A stretch of DNA of 15,061 nucleotides from CAVTWJ01 sp963849485 (GCA_963849485.1 CAWKIF010000001.1:1-15061); one strand, 5' to 3'; numbered from the stretch's first letter, positions 1 to 6,536 are shown. Numbers and translations are program-made. Notes: a model not told the origin generated them from the sequence alone.

Positions 1-475
1 CGAAGTGGGTCAGGTACAAGGCTAAATCGTTGTCGTGCCCATGGGCGCTTAAGGTCAGCAATACCGCGATGGTTCCCGCGCCCGTGGTCATGGGGAAAGA
101 GAGAGGATAAAAGAGGATGTCCTCGACGTTTTTAGACGCGTCCTCTGGTTCCGCCGTTTCCTGCGCGCCCTTTCCCGAATCGTCGAAAGAAAGCAGGCTC
201 CAGGCCATTTTGCAGATCAAGATGCCCCCCGCCAGTTGAACGACCGGCAGGGAAATACCGAAAAACTTGAAGATCCAGCTTCCCACAAAGATTGTGAATG
301 TGCAGATTAAAAAGGCATAGGTGGCGATCTTGAGGGAGGCGTTCTTCCTTTGGGCGTCGGTGAGGCCTTTTAAAAGGGGATTGATCATGAGGGCCGTTCC
401 GGGAGGGTTGACCGGGGGAAAAAGGGACACGAAACCCACGAAAACCAGGTGCAAAAAGGGAAGTAAGGATTCCAC
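1..475 (-). CDS. MarC family integral membrane protein (partial, C-terminus beyond left edge)
   Basis: Translating the minus strand from 475 gives a hydrophobic protein of at least 158 residues. It begins VESLLPFLHLVFVGFVSLFP, continues through the family-like NPPGTALMINPLLKGLTDA, then helices such as AFLICTFTIFVGSWIFKFF and a VVQLAGGILICKMAW stretch. This is the layout of MarC/UPF0056 proteins: about 200 residues, six predicted membrane helices, inner membrane. Transport roles have been proposed for the family but the physiological substrate is not settled. The GTG at 473-475 is the only common start codon in this frame before an upstream in-frame stop, and it places the first helix where the family has it. 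No good Shine-Dalgarno is seen. A loop near residues 95-115 (DDSGKGAQETAEPEDASKN) is polar. About 50 residues are missing past the window edge. Confidence 0.85.
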   Translation of the reverse strand, partial: MESLLPFLHLVFVGFVSLFPPVNPPGTALMINPLLKGLTDAQRKNASLKIATYAFLICTFTIFVGSWIFKFFGISLPVVQLAGGILICKMAWSLLSFDDSGKGAQETAEPEDASKNVEDILFYPLSFPMTTGAGTIAVLLTLSAHGHDNDLALYLTHF

Positions 476-650
476 GGGCGAGATATTAATCGGGTTTGGG
501 GAAGAAAATCAATTTTTTGTTAAGTTGAAAATGGTTGTTTCCAATTCCTTTTAGGGAATTGTTGCGCGTTTAACACGCTTTTCTGCTGGTGTTCAACCTG
601 AACGTATTGCTTCTTTCTCCCCCCTCCCCCTAAGGTGGCTCATCAAATCT

Positions 651-656
651 AGGAGG
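651..656 (+). promoter_or_regulatory. Ribosome binding site of the peroxiredoxin gene
   Basis: AGGAGG lies 7 nt before the ATG at 664. It is a full match to the anti-Shine-Dalgarno sequence and fixes that start. Confidence 0.85.
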
Positions 657-663
657 AATATTA

Positions 664-1116
664 ATGCCACTTCAAGAAGGCAGTGCCGCCCCCGATTTCA
701 AGCTTAAGGCCGTGGATGGAAGCATCGTCGAACTTTCCAGTTTCAAGGGGAAGAAAAACGTCGTCGTTTATTTTTACCCCAAGGACGACACGCCGGGATG
801 CACCAAGGAAGCCTGCAATTTCCGGGACGACTATTCCGATTTACACGCCTTGGACGTGGAGGTTTTGGGCGTTTCCACCGATAACCTGGAAAGCCACGAC
901 GCCTTCGCCAAGAAGTTCTTCCTGAAATTCCCCCTGTTAAGCGACCCGGACGGCGTGGTTTCGAAGGCCTACGACGCCTACAACGAGGAAAAGAAGATGA
1001 GCCGCCGGGTGACCGCAGTAATCGACAAGGAAGGAAAAATCAAAAAGTATTTCGCGACCGTCAACCCGGAGATCCACAGCAAAGAAGTTATCGGGGTTTT
1101 CCATACCACTTTCTAA
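664..1116 (+). CDS. bcp: Thioredoxin-dependent peroxiredoxin, Bcp/PrxQ type
   Basis: A 150-residue cytosolic thiol peroxidase that reduces H2O2 and organic hydroperoxides using thioredoxin. The N-terminus has the GSAAPDFKLKAVDG entry strand. The active site is TPGCTKEACNFRD, with the peroxidatic Cys at residue 46 and a second Cys at 51, the C-x4-C spacing in which atypical 2-Cys Bcp proteins form an intramolecular disulfide. The upstream YFYPKDD and downstream VLGVSTD and FPLLSDPDG segments are also typical. Length matches the family, though the last residues (VIGVFHTTF) are a little unusual. It is monocistronic or leads a transcript that reads into the repeat element starting 19 nt after its stop. 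The family is clear; the symbol is by family. Confidence 0.95.
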   Translation: MPLQEGSAAPDFKLKAVDGSIVELSSFKGKKNVVVYFYPKDDTPGCTKEACNFRDDYSDLHALDVEVLGVSTDNLESHDAFAKKFFLKFPLLSDPDGVVSKAYDAYNEEKKMSRRVTAVIDKEGKIKKYFATVNPEIHSKEVIGVFHTTF

Positions 1117-1135
1117 GAATCTTCAACAAAAACTA

Positions 1136-1353
1136 TTTCACCGCCAAGACGCCAAGACCGCCAAGAACAACGAAAGAAATGAAAGTTAAATATTCATAAT
1201 TGTTCAGTCGAAAAAAGATCTCATGCAAAGACGCGAAGACGCTAAGGTGAACCAAGGATTCTGTTACTAGTTTGATCTTTATAAAAAAGAGTCTTTCTTG
1301 GTGCCCTTGGCAATCGACACTTCGGTTGCGGGCTGAAGTGTTTGGCGGTGAAA
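1136..1353. repeat. Dispersed ~220-bp TIR repeat element, copy 1 (no insertion)
   Basis: The left end reads TTTCACCGCCAAGACGCCAA and the right end, on the opposite strand, reads TTTCACCGCCAAACACTTCA, so the ends share a 12-bp inverted repeat, TTTCACCGCCAA. The right end also holds a hairpin with CACTTCGG facing CTGAAGTG (about 1319-1340). The interior includes a degenerate tract at 1226-1246 of the GACGCGAAGACGCTAAG type. Similarity to copy 3 extends about 11 nt further left (AACAAAA-CTA from 1125), so the left boundary is uncertain. Length is 218 bp with no coding capacity for a transposase. Reading frames across it are repeat artefacts. Confidence 0.8.
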
Positions 1354-1385
1354 ATGGGGGTTCTATTAGAGTCTTTGAGAATGCC

Positions 1386-3020
1386 ATGGAAACCGTTGGT
1401 GCCTATCACCAGCGGAGTAAGAACTATTTTGAGCGTTCCGCCGCGTCGCTGGGTTATTTGGATTGGGCCAACCAGCCCGATCCCTTCCGGCGGTACGAGG
1501 GCGCGCCGCTGGTACGCCTGCCCCTGCCGGCCTTAGGCAATGAATTGCCTTTCTGGAAGCTTTATCCTCCCGGAGAGGTTGCCAGCGCCCCGCTGAACCT
1601 CGACAGCCTCTCCCTCTTTTTCCGATATGCCCTGTCCCTGACCGCCTGGAAGCAAATCCCGGAGGCCACCTGGGCCTTAAGGGCCAACCCTTCCAGCGGC
1701 AACCTGCATCCCACCGAAGGCTACGCGATCTTGCCCCCGGTGGAAGGGTTCAGCCCGGACGCGGGGGTTTACCACTATGCCCCCAAGGAACATGGCCTGG
1801 AACTTCGCAAACAAATCGAACCCTCGGTTTGGACGGACCGGATGTCCCGTTTCCCGCCCGGTTCGTTCCTGGTGGGTTTGTCTTCCATCTACTGGCGGGA
1901 AGCCTGGAAATACGGTGAAAGGGCCTTCCGCTATTGCCAACATGACGTGGGGCACGCGATCGGGAGCCTGCGGTTCTCGGCGGCGGCCTTGGGGTGGAAA
2001 CTGACCCTGTTGGAGGCCGTGGACGACCGGGCCCAAGCCCTCGTTCTCGGCCTGGACCGGGAAGAGGATTTCGTTGGGGCGGAAAGGGAAAGCCCGGAAC
2101 TTTTGGCCCTGGTGGCTCCGGTTGAAGTTTCATCCCATGCGTTGGCATTCACCCGGGACGCTTTGAAAGGTTTAACGGCCGGGCCCTGGAAGGGAAAAGC
2201 CAACAGCCTTAGTCCCATCCACGCGGCCGATTGGCCGGTCATTGATGAGGTGGCCCTGGCCACCCAAAGCGAGGGTAGGGCCTTGCGGGAAGAATTTTCG
2301 GACCTTCCCGGTGAGGGAGAGCTTTTTGTCCAGCCGGTGCGTACCGGAAACTTTTCGGCGGAAAAGGTGATCCTGGGGCGCCGTAGTGCCGTGGCCATGG
2401 ATGGAAAGACCGGGATGACCCGGGATGTTTTTTACCGAATGATGGGGCGGGTCTACCCCAGCCGGGAAGGGTTGCCGCCTTGGGACGCTTTGCCTTGGCG
2501 CCCCCGTATTCACCTGGGTTTGTTCGTGCACCGGGTGGAAGGCCTCCAGCCCGGCCTTTACGCTCTGGCGCGGGACCGGGAAAAAACGAAACTTTTGAAA
2601 AAGGGTTTTCGGGCCGAGTTTCTTTGGAAGGTTCCGCCCCAGTGCCCGCCCGGGCTTTCGCTTTATTTACTCGATGAGGGGGACGCCAGGGGCCGGGCGG
2701 CGGGGCTTTCCTGCCGGCAGGCAATTGCCGGGGACGGGGCCTTCAGCCTGGGGATGATCGCCGAGTTCAAGGACAGCCTGGCGGCCTATGGGCCTTCCTT
2801 TTATCGGAACCTCTTTTGGGAAGCAGGGCTGATCGGCCAAGTGCTGTACCTGGAGGCGGAAGAGGCGGGAATGCGCGCGACGGGCATCGGCTGTTACTTC
2901 GACGACCCCATTCACGACCTGTTCGGGTTGATGAAGGGCGATTTCCAGAGCCTTTACCACTTCACGGTCGGCGGACCGGTGGAGGACAAGAGGCTGGCCA
3001 CCCTGCCGGCCTATGGGTGA
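1386..3020 (+). CDS. SagB/ThcOx-type nitroreductase-family flavoprotein, tandem domain
   Basis: A 544-residue protein with two nitroreductase-fold halves. Half 1 has the YHQRSKNYFER opening (residues 7-17), LDWANQPDPFRRYEGAP, the SagB-like loop SSGNLHPTEGYAI (103-115) and a helix RYCQHDVGHAIGSLRFSAAA (about 182-201). Half 2 has GRRSAVAMDG (331-340), an SLGMIAEF strand near 455 and the family-typical GLIGQVLYLEAEEAGMRATG near 481-500. Such proteins bind FMN and act as oxidoreductases; SagB proper oxidises azolines in peptide biosynthesis, but no YcaO, precursor or transporter gene is nearby, so that role is not supported. The frame stays open upstream to 1272, but that part runs through the repeat element. 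The ATG at 1386 matches where family similarity begins; only a weak GAGA lies ahead of it. The substrate is unknown. Confidence 0.85.
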   Translation: METVGAYHQRSKNYFERSAASLGYLDWANQPDPFRRYEGAPLVRLPLPALGNELPFWKLYPPGEVASAPLNLDSLSLFFRYALSLTAWKQIPEATWALRANPSSGNLHPTEGYAILPPVEGFSPDAGVYHYAPKEHGLELRKQIEPSVWTDRMSRFPPGSFLVGLSSIYWREAWKYGERAFRYCQHDVGHAIGSLRFSAAALGWKLTLLEAVDDRAQALVLGLDREEDFVGAERESPELLALVAPVEVSSHALAFTRDALKGLTAGPWKGKANSLSPIHAADWPVIDEVALATQSEGRALREEFSDLPGEGELFVQPVRTGNFSAEKVILGRRSAVAMDGKTGMTRDVFYRMMGRVYPSREGLPPWDALPWRPRIHLGLFVHRVEGLQPGLYALARDREKTKLLKKGFRAEFLWKVPPQCPPGLSLYLLDEGDARGRAAGLSCRQAIAGDGAFSLGMIAEFKDSLAAYGPSFYRNLFWEAGLIGQVLYLEAEEAGMRATGIGCYFDDPIHDLFGLMKGDFQSLYHFTVGGPVEDKRLATLPAYG

Positions 3021-3035
3021 TTTAAACAACGAATC

Positions 3036-3336
3036 TTTCACCGCCAAACACTTCGGCCCGCAACCGAAGTGTCGATGACCAAGGCACCAAGTGAGTCTAA
3101 GGAAATGTTTTGGATTTAGAACCGGCAAGAAAACTCAAAAGTAATAGAAATTTTCGTCAATAAGACACCAAGAACTTAGATAGACGGTTTTGTAAAAGGT
3201 ATTAATCCAAATCGTATATTAGGTTTTCTTGGTGTGCCGCCCCTCATTTAAAAATGGGTCAAAGAGGGCGGTACTACCCCGCATGATTCGTAAACGAATC
3301 ATGCCAGCGGGGTGTCTTGGAGTCTTGGTGGTAACA
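3036..3336. repeat. Dispersed TIR repeat element, copy 2 (inverted orientation, carries an 80-bp insertion)
   Basis: The hairpin end comes first here: TTTCACCGCCAAACACTTCG at 3036, with CACTTCGG and CCGAAGTG as 8-bp arms around CCCGCAA. The other end is degraded: TCTTGGAGTCTTGGTGGTAA at 3315-3334 aligns with the reverse complement of the left end of copy 1. Between TTCTTGGTG (to 3234) and TCTTGGAG (from 3315) sits foreign sequence of 80 bp. Without it the element is 221 bp. AATC occurs just outside both ends (3032-3035 and 3336-3339), which may be a target duplication or chance. It fills the convergent gap between the nitroreductase and DoxX genes almost entirely. Confidence 0.75.
3235..3314. 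mobile_element. 80-bp double-hairpin insertion inside repeat copy 2
   Basis: This segment interrupts an otherwise alignable repeat end and is bounded by GGTG at 3231-3234 and 3311-3314, consistent with a 4-bp duplication. The first hairpin pairs CCGCCCCTC (3237-3245) with GAGGGCGG (3264-3271). The second pairs GCATGATTCG (3281-3290) with CGAATCATGC (3295-3304) around a TAAA loop, extended by CCCC/GGGG with a 4-nt bulge. It is too small to encode anything; REP-like or MITE-like behaviour is inferred. Confidence 0.55.
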
Positions 3337-3348
3337 ATCGCCTTTTTG

Positions 3349-3702
3349 TTAAAACCTGCCCCATGCGACGATGAGGCTCAAAACCAAAAAGACGAGGGCG
3401 GGAATCTTTTTCCCGAAGGCGTGCTTGTGCTGGGCGTGATGGCCCAAGGCCAGAACCATCACCAGGGCCAGGGCCGAAGCGGCCACCGGGGTGAGGATGG
3501 GCAAAACCCCTGTCGCCCAAGGCAGTACCATACCAACCGCCCCCGCCATCTCGCTTACGCCGATGAATTTAGTTAAACCTTCCGTTGGCGCGTCTTTACC
3601 CGCCTGGGCCTTGAATTTCGCGTAGTTGAAAACCTTCATGCTCCCGATCATCCCGAATCCCAAAGCCAATAAGACCTGAACGACCCACAAGGCGATGTTC
3701 AT
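3349..3702 (-). CDS. DoxX-like small integral membrane protein
   Basis: A 117-residue protein with about four hydrophobic helices: residues 3-20 (ALWVVQVLLALGFGMIGSMK), 46-66 (FIGVSEMAGAVGMVLPWATGV), 69-88 and 97-115. The F-x2-G-x-MK segment of helix 1 and the GVSEMAGAVGMVLP stretch are typical of the DoxX/DoxX-like group. These are poorly defined inner-membrane proteins; some family members associate with redox or thiol-stress enzymes. The start is well supported by AGGAGG (complement of 3708-3713), 5 nt from the ATG. Its stop lies 12 nt from the end of repeat copy 2. It is transcribed convergently with the nitroreductase gene. Confidence 0.8.
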   Translation of the reverse strand: MNIALWVVQVLLALGFGMIGSMKVFNYAKFKAQAGKDAPTEGLTKFIGVSEMAGAVGMVLPWATGVLPILTPVAASALALVMVLALGHHAQHKHAFGKKIPALVFLVLSLIVAWGRF

Positions 3703-3763
3703 GACGGCCTCCTCTTAATTTAGTTTGCTTCGGTAAATTTCTATCCCCAAAGCATGTGAATAA

Positions 3764-3860
3764 TCCCTCTCCCCTTGAGAGAGGGCAAGGGTGAGGGGTA
3801 ATTTGTATTGTAAGAACCCCCTCATCCCGACCCTCTCCCTCGTAGGGGAGAAGGGGAAAG
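3764..3860. repeat. Long palindromic dispersed repeat rich in CCCTCTCCCC
   Basis: The left arm reads CCCTCTCCCCTTGAGAGAGG and then GGGTGAGGGG. The right arm reads CCCCCTCATCCC and then AGGGGAGAAGGGG, so the whole forms an imperfect inverted repeat of about 97 bp with smaller hairpins inside each arm. Sequences of this composition are widespread non-coding dispersed repeats in bacterial genomes. It lies about 60 bp upstream of the DoxX gene. No reading frame of note crosses it. Confidence 0.7.
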
Positions 3861-4003
3861 CACTATAACCAAGCTTTATCTTGAATGACTTAAGTCAAAG
3901 CCATGGTTCCTGTTGCTTTAGTTCAATTGAATTTAAGAACGCGGGTGGAAAAGGAACAGTAGAAACAAATGGGTTAGCTGGTTTCGTGAAGGTAACTGGA
4001 AGA

Positions 4004-4028
4004 AAAGCCTGGCTCAGTACGAGGCTTT
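4004..4028 (-). terminator. Possible weak terminator after the 56-residue ORF
   Basis: AAAGCCT (4004-4010) and AGGCTTT (4022-4028) form a perfect 7-bp stem around an 11-nt loop. On the minus strand the stem is followed by TTCTT, and it lies 47 nt past the small ORF stop. It is short and only moderately U-rich. Confidence 0.4.
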
Positions 4029-4075
4029 ATAGGGAAATAAAAGACCGATGAGCTTCAAACAAGATCCGAAAAAAC

Positions 4076-4246
4076 TCAGACCTTGATGTCGATCTTTTTT
4101 CCGAGGTTGGCGTCCAGGGGGGCCGGTTCCTCAGTCATGTCCAAGAGCTTGGCAGTCTCTTTGGTGAAAGCGGCCAAGGGCTTAGCCGCTAGGGCCGAGG
4201 ATTCCCCGGGAGTCAATTGGGGTGGAAGATGAGTGATTGATTCCAT
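4076..4246 (-). CDS. Small hypothetical protein (56 aa)
   Basis: The minus strand has an ORF from ATG at 4246 to TGA at 4076, giving MESITHLPPQLTPGESSALA, then AKPLAAFTKETAKLLDMTEE, and ending PAPLDANLGKKIDIKV. I do not recognise the family. Composition looks protein-like: G/C-rich third positions as in neighbouring genes, an amphipathic AAKPLAAFTKETAKLLDM helix, no Cys, no membrane segment and no signal peptide. A possible terminator follows at 4004-4028. Against it, no strong Shine-Dalgarno precedes the ATG and the gene stands alone in a non-coding region. It could be a small cytosolic protein or a remnant of a longer gene. Confidence 0.5.
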   Translation of the reverse strand: MESITHLPPQLTPGESSALAAKPLAAFTKETAKLLDMTEEPAPLDANLGKKIDIKV

Positions 4247-4568
4247 GTAATTTCTAACGGCAGGGAAGCCGAAAACTTGAGTTGTTGGTTGCTTTCATGA
4301 GGTGTTTGGACCAAAAACCCCTATTTCATTAGTAAATACCGAATATTTGGAAAGAAACTTGTTGAGGGGCGCGCAGAAAAGCGCCTTATCATCGCACCTG
4401 AGCATGGAATAATTAGGATTTAATCCCTATCTATGGTGAAATAGACATCCGCCGCTGGAGGGCGGTGATGAAAACGCGATTGTGAGTTGAACGAATCACC
4501 AGATAAGCAACATTCGGCAAGGCCTTTGGCCGGCCGACAGAATATAAAACAGAACATGGGAGATAGGG
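4247..4568. other. Intergenic leader of the nitronate monooxygenase gene
   Basis: No gene is seen. Two small hairpins occur: CCGCC/GGCGG at 4449-4465, and a stem at 4514-4537 pairing TCGGC with GCCGA around GGCC-TTT-GGCC, ending about 30 nt before the ATG. The second could influence translation or mRNA stability. No convincing sigma-70 or sigma-54 promoter was recognised. GGGAG at 4558-4562 is the ribosome binding site for the gene at 4569. Confidence 0.4.
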
Positions 4569-6080
4569 ATGACTGAACCGTTGATTATTCAAGGGGGGAT
4601 GGGCGCTGGGGTTTCCAATTGGATCTTAGCCCGCGCCGTTTCCCAAACAGGACAATTGGGCGTGGTATCGGGAACCGCTTTGGATTCCATCATGGCCCGC
4701 AGGCTTCAAGTGGGCGATTTGGACGGCGCCATGCGCCGGGCCTTGGCGGCTTTTCCGAACCAGGCGGCGGCGCAAAGGATTTTAGACCGCTATTACATCG
4801 CCGGGGGGAAGAAAGAGACGGAACCCTTCCGCCCCCTCCCTTCCTTCACGCCGAACACCTGCCGGGAACTGCTGGAACTGAACGTCGCGGCCAATTTCGC
4901 GGAAGTCTACCTGGCCAAGGAAGGCCACGCCGGCCGGGTGGGGATCAATTTCCTCGAGAAGATCCATCTGCCTTTGCTTTCCTGCCTCTACGGGGCCTTG
5001 TTGGCGGGTGTGGATTACGTACTGGTGGGCGCGGGTATCCCCCGGCATGTCCCGGCGCTCTTGGATGAGCTGTCGCAGCATAAACCGGTCTCCATGAAGA
5101 TTTACGTGCATGGGGCCCAGGCCCAGGAAGACTGCCAGGTCACCTTTGAACCTAGGGACGTCCTGCCCGACCCGGGCCCGGCGCTGAAGCGCCCCCGGTT
5201 TTTGGCCATCATCGCCTCGGAAGTCTTGGCCCTCACGCTCGCGAAAAAATCCACTGGCAAGGTGGATGGCTTCGTGATCGAAGGACCAACCGCCGGGGGG
5301 CATAACGCCCCGCCCCGGGGGCCCCTGCAATTGACCGATTCGGGGGAACCGATTTACGGGGTGAAGGACGAGGTGGACCTGAAAAAGATCAAGGCCCTCG
5401 GGCTTCCTTTCTGGCTGGCGGGCTCCCAGGCGGACCCGGTGAAACTCAAAGAGGCCCTGGAGGCCGGCGCGGCGGGGCTGCAGGTCGGGTCGGTCTTCGC
5501 CTATTGCGAGGAGTCGGGCCTGGCCCAGTGGATCAAGAAAAACGTCATAGAGGGTTTGAGGGCGGGATGGGTCAAGGTCTTCACCGACCCCAAGGCTTCC
5601 CCCACGGGCTTTCCCTTTAAGGTCGTCAACCTGCCGGGAACCTATTCGGAAAAGGACGAGTACCTGGAACGGAAACGAGTCTGCGATTTGGGCTACCTGC
5701 GCAGCCTTTACCGCCGCAAGGACGGGAGCACCGGCGCCCGCTGCGCCAGCGAACCGGAAAAAACCTACCTGCAAAAAAACGGGGAGATGGCCGATACCTT
5801 GGATCGCAAATGCCTCTGCAACGGATTGATGGCCAATATCGGGCTGGGCCAGGTCCGCAAGGACGGGTCGGTGGAGAAGGCCCTGGTGACCTCGGGCGAC
5901 GACGTGGGGAAGATCTTGAAATTCCTCCCCGAGGGCAAGGAATCCTACTCGGCCAAGGAAGTGGTGGAATTTCTCTTGGCGGCCCTACAGCCCCATCCCG
6001 AGAAATGGGCTTGGAGCCCGTTGACCTTGTTGGGCCTCGCGGAGCAAGCGATGATGGTCAACGCCGCACAGCCTTCCTAG
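4569..6080 (+). CDS. Nitronate monooxygenase (2-nitropropane dioxygenase family), long form
   Basis: A 503-residue FMN-dependent TIM-barrel enzyme; the family oxidises alkyl nitronates to carbonyl compounds and nitrite. Diagnostic segments are IIQGGMGAGVSNWILARAVS at the N-terminus, GQLGVVSGTALDS, the phosphate/FMN loop IEGPTAGGHNAPPRG with the likely catalytic His at residue 245, FWLAGSQADP (281-290) and GAAGLQVGSVFAYCEESG (300-317). Short family members are 310-350 residues. This one carries a C-terminal extension from about 340 with four Cys (372, 392, 415, 417) in VCDLGYLRS, GARCASEP and RKCLCNGL contexts, which may bind a metal or Fe-S cluster. Actual substrates are often not nitronates, and long forms resemble PfaD-type enoyl reductases in part. 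The start is backed by GGGAG 6 nt upstream. Confidence 0.88.
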   Translation: MTEPLIIQGGMGAGVSNWILARAVSQTGQLGVVSGTALDSIMARRLQVGDLDGAMRRALAAFPNQAAAQRILDRYYIAGGKKETEPFRPLPSFTPNTCRELLELNVAANFAEVYLAKEGHAGRVGINFLEKIHLPLLSCLYGALLAGVDYVLVGAGIPRHVPALLDELSQHKPVSMKIYVHGAQAQEDCQVTFEPRDVLPDPGPALKRPRFLAIIASEVLALTLAKKSTGKVDGFVIEGPTAGGHNAPPRGPLQLTDSGEPIYGVKDEVDLKKIKALGLPFWLAGSQADPVKLKEALEAGAAGLQVGSVFAYCEESGLAQWIKKNVIEGLRAGWVKVFTDPKASPTGFPFKVVNLPGTYSEKDEYLERKRVCDLGYLRSLYRRKDGSTGARCASEPEKTYLQKNGEMADTLDRKCLCNGLMANIGLGQVRKDGSVEKALVTSGDDVGKILKFLPEGKESYSAKEVVEFLLAALQPHPEKWAWSPLTLLGLAEQAMMVNAAQPS

Positions 6081-6109
6081 TTTTCAAATGCGATTAGCGG
6101 ATAGTTAAT

Positions 6110-6146
6110 AAAAAGGCTTCTTCCATTTAGGAGGAAGCCTTTTTTT
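6110..6146 (+). terminator. Rho-independent terminator of the nitronate monooxygenase gene
   Basis: AAAAAGGCTTCTTCC (6110-6124) pairs with GGAGGAAGCCTTTTT (6130-6144) in a 15-bp stem with one G-T wobble and a 5-nt loop. The stem runs directly into a seven-T tract. It lies 30 nt after the stop codon. Confidence 0.92.
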
Positions 6147-6170
6147 ATTTAGAGTTTCTAACAAAACCTA

Positions 6171-6536
6171 TTTCACCGCCAAGACGCCAAGGTCGCCAAG
6201 AACAACGAAGGGCAAGAAAGTCGAATAAACGTTTATATTCTTATTGGCTTTTTTTCTTTCTTGTGCCGATTCACAAAAAAACGTTAAGGAAATTGGTACT
6301 ATACCGAATTCTTTAACAGGGTGCTGAAAAAGTATTTTTCAGCACCCTGTCGACAGCCATTGGATAGAACGAGCCACTAAAAATATGGTTTTTATGCTTT
6401 GTGGCTCGTTCGTAGATATGAAAAAGTCCGTTTCCCGGACTTTTTCAGCATCCTGTTAAACAATTTTATTGAATGTCGGCATGGCGAACTTAGCCATCGA
6501 CACTTCGGTTGCGGGCCGAAGTGTTTGGCGGTAAAA
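6171..6536. repeat. Dispersed TIR repeat element, copy 3 (carries a nested MITE)
   Basis: The left end TTTCACCGCCAAGACGCCAA matches copy 1, and CGCCAAGAACAACGAA follows in both. The right end has GACACTTCGGTTGCGGGCCG, then GAAGTGTTTGGCGGTAAAA, matching copies 1 and 2. The interior is poorly conserved. The total of 366 bp falls to 223 bp when the TTAA-flanked insertion (139 bp plus one TTAA) is removed. It begins 24 nt after the nitronate monooxygenase terminator and ends 14 nt before the DJ-1/PfpI stop. Confidence 0.78.
6313..6459. mobile_element. MITE-like three-hairpin element with TTAA flanks, nested in repeat copy 3
   Basis: The ends are CAGGGTGCTGAAAAAG (6317) and CTTTTTCAGCATCCTG (to 6455), inverted with one mismatch and flanked by TTAA on both sides. 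Inside are three strong hairpins: CAGGGTGCTGAAAAA/TTTTTCAGCACCCTG (6317-6349, perfect 15 bp), GAACGAGCCAC/GTGGCTCGTTC (6367-6411, perfect 11 bp) and GAAAAAGTCCG/CGGACTTTTTC (6420-6446, perfect 11 bp). It has no ORF, so it must be moved in trans if mobile. I could not name the parent insertion sequence. Confidence 0.75.

Noticed and set aside
476..663. Promoters for the divergent MarC and peroxiredoxin genes
   Set aside because: Only weak partial matches (such as TTGATT with TAATAT at 18-nt spacing on the minus strand) were found, and these are not strong enough to call.
1136..1250. CRISPR-like repetition of CGCCAAGA units
   Set aside because: The units are 8-11 bp, degenerate and without unique spacers of constant length; they belong to the TIR element.
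1133..1387. Minus-strand frame of 84 residues ending FVVLGGLGVLAVK
   Set aside because: It is the translation of repeat copy 1 read backwards; its C-terminal string comes from the CGCCAAGACGCC tract.
1386..3020. A SagB-type RiPP biosynthesis locus
   Set aside because: No YcaO cyclase, dehydrogenase partner, precursor peptide or exporter gene is adjacent; the protein is better read as a stand-alone tandem nitroreductase.
2667..3128. Minus-strand frame containing HRHFGCGPKCLAVK
   Set aside because: It is antisense to the nitroreductase gene and runs into repeat copy 2; the same peptide string recurs in a frame over copy 3, showing a repeat artefact.
3229..3576. Plus-strand frame of 115 residues
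   Set aside because: It starts inside the 80-bp insertion and runs antisense over the DoxX gene; composition is not protein-like.
4782..5774. Minus-strand frame of 330 residues
   Set aside because: It is a shadow of the nitronate monooxygenase gene caused by GC-rich codon use; no recognisable domain.
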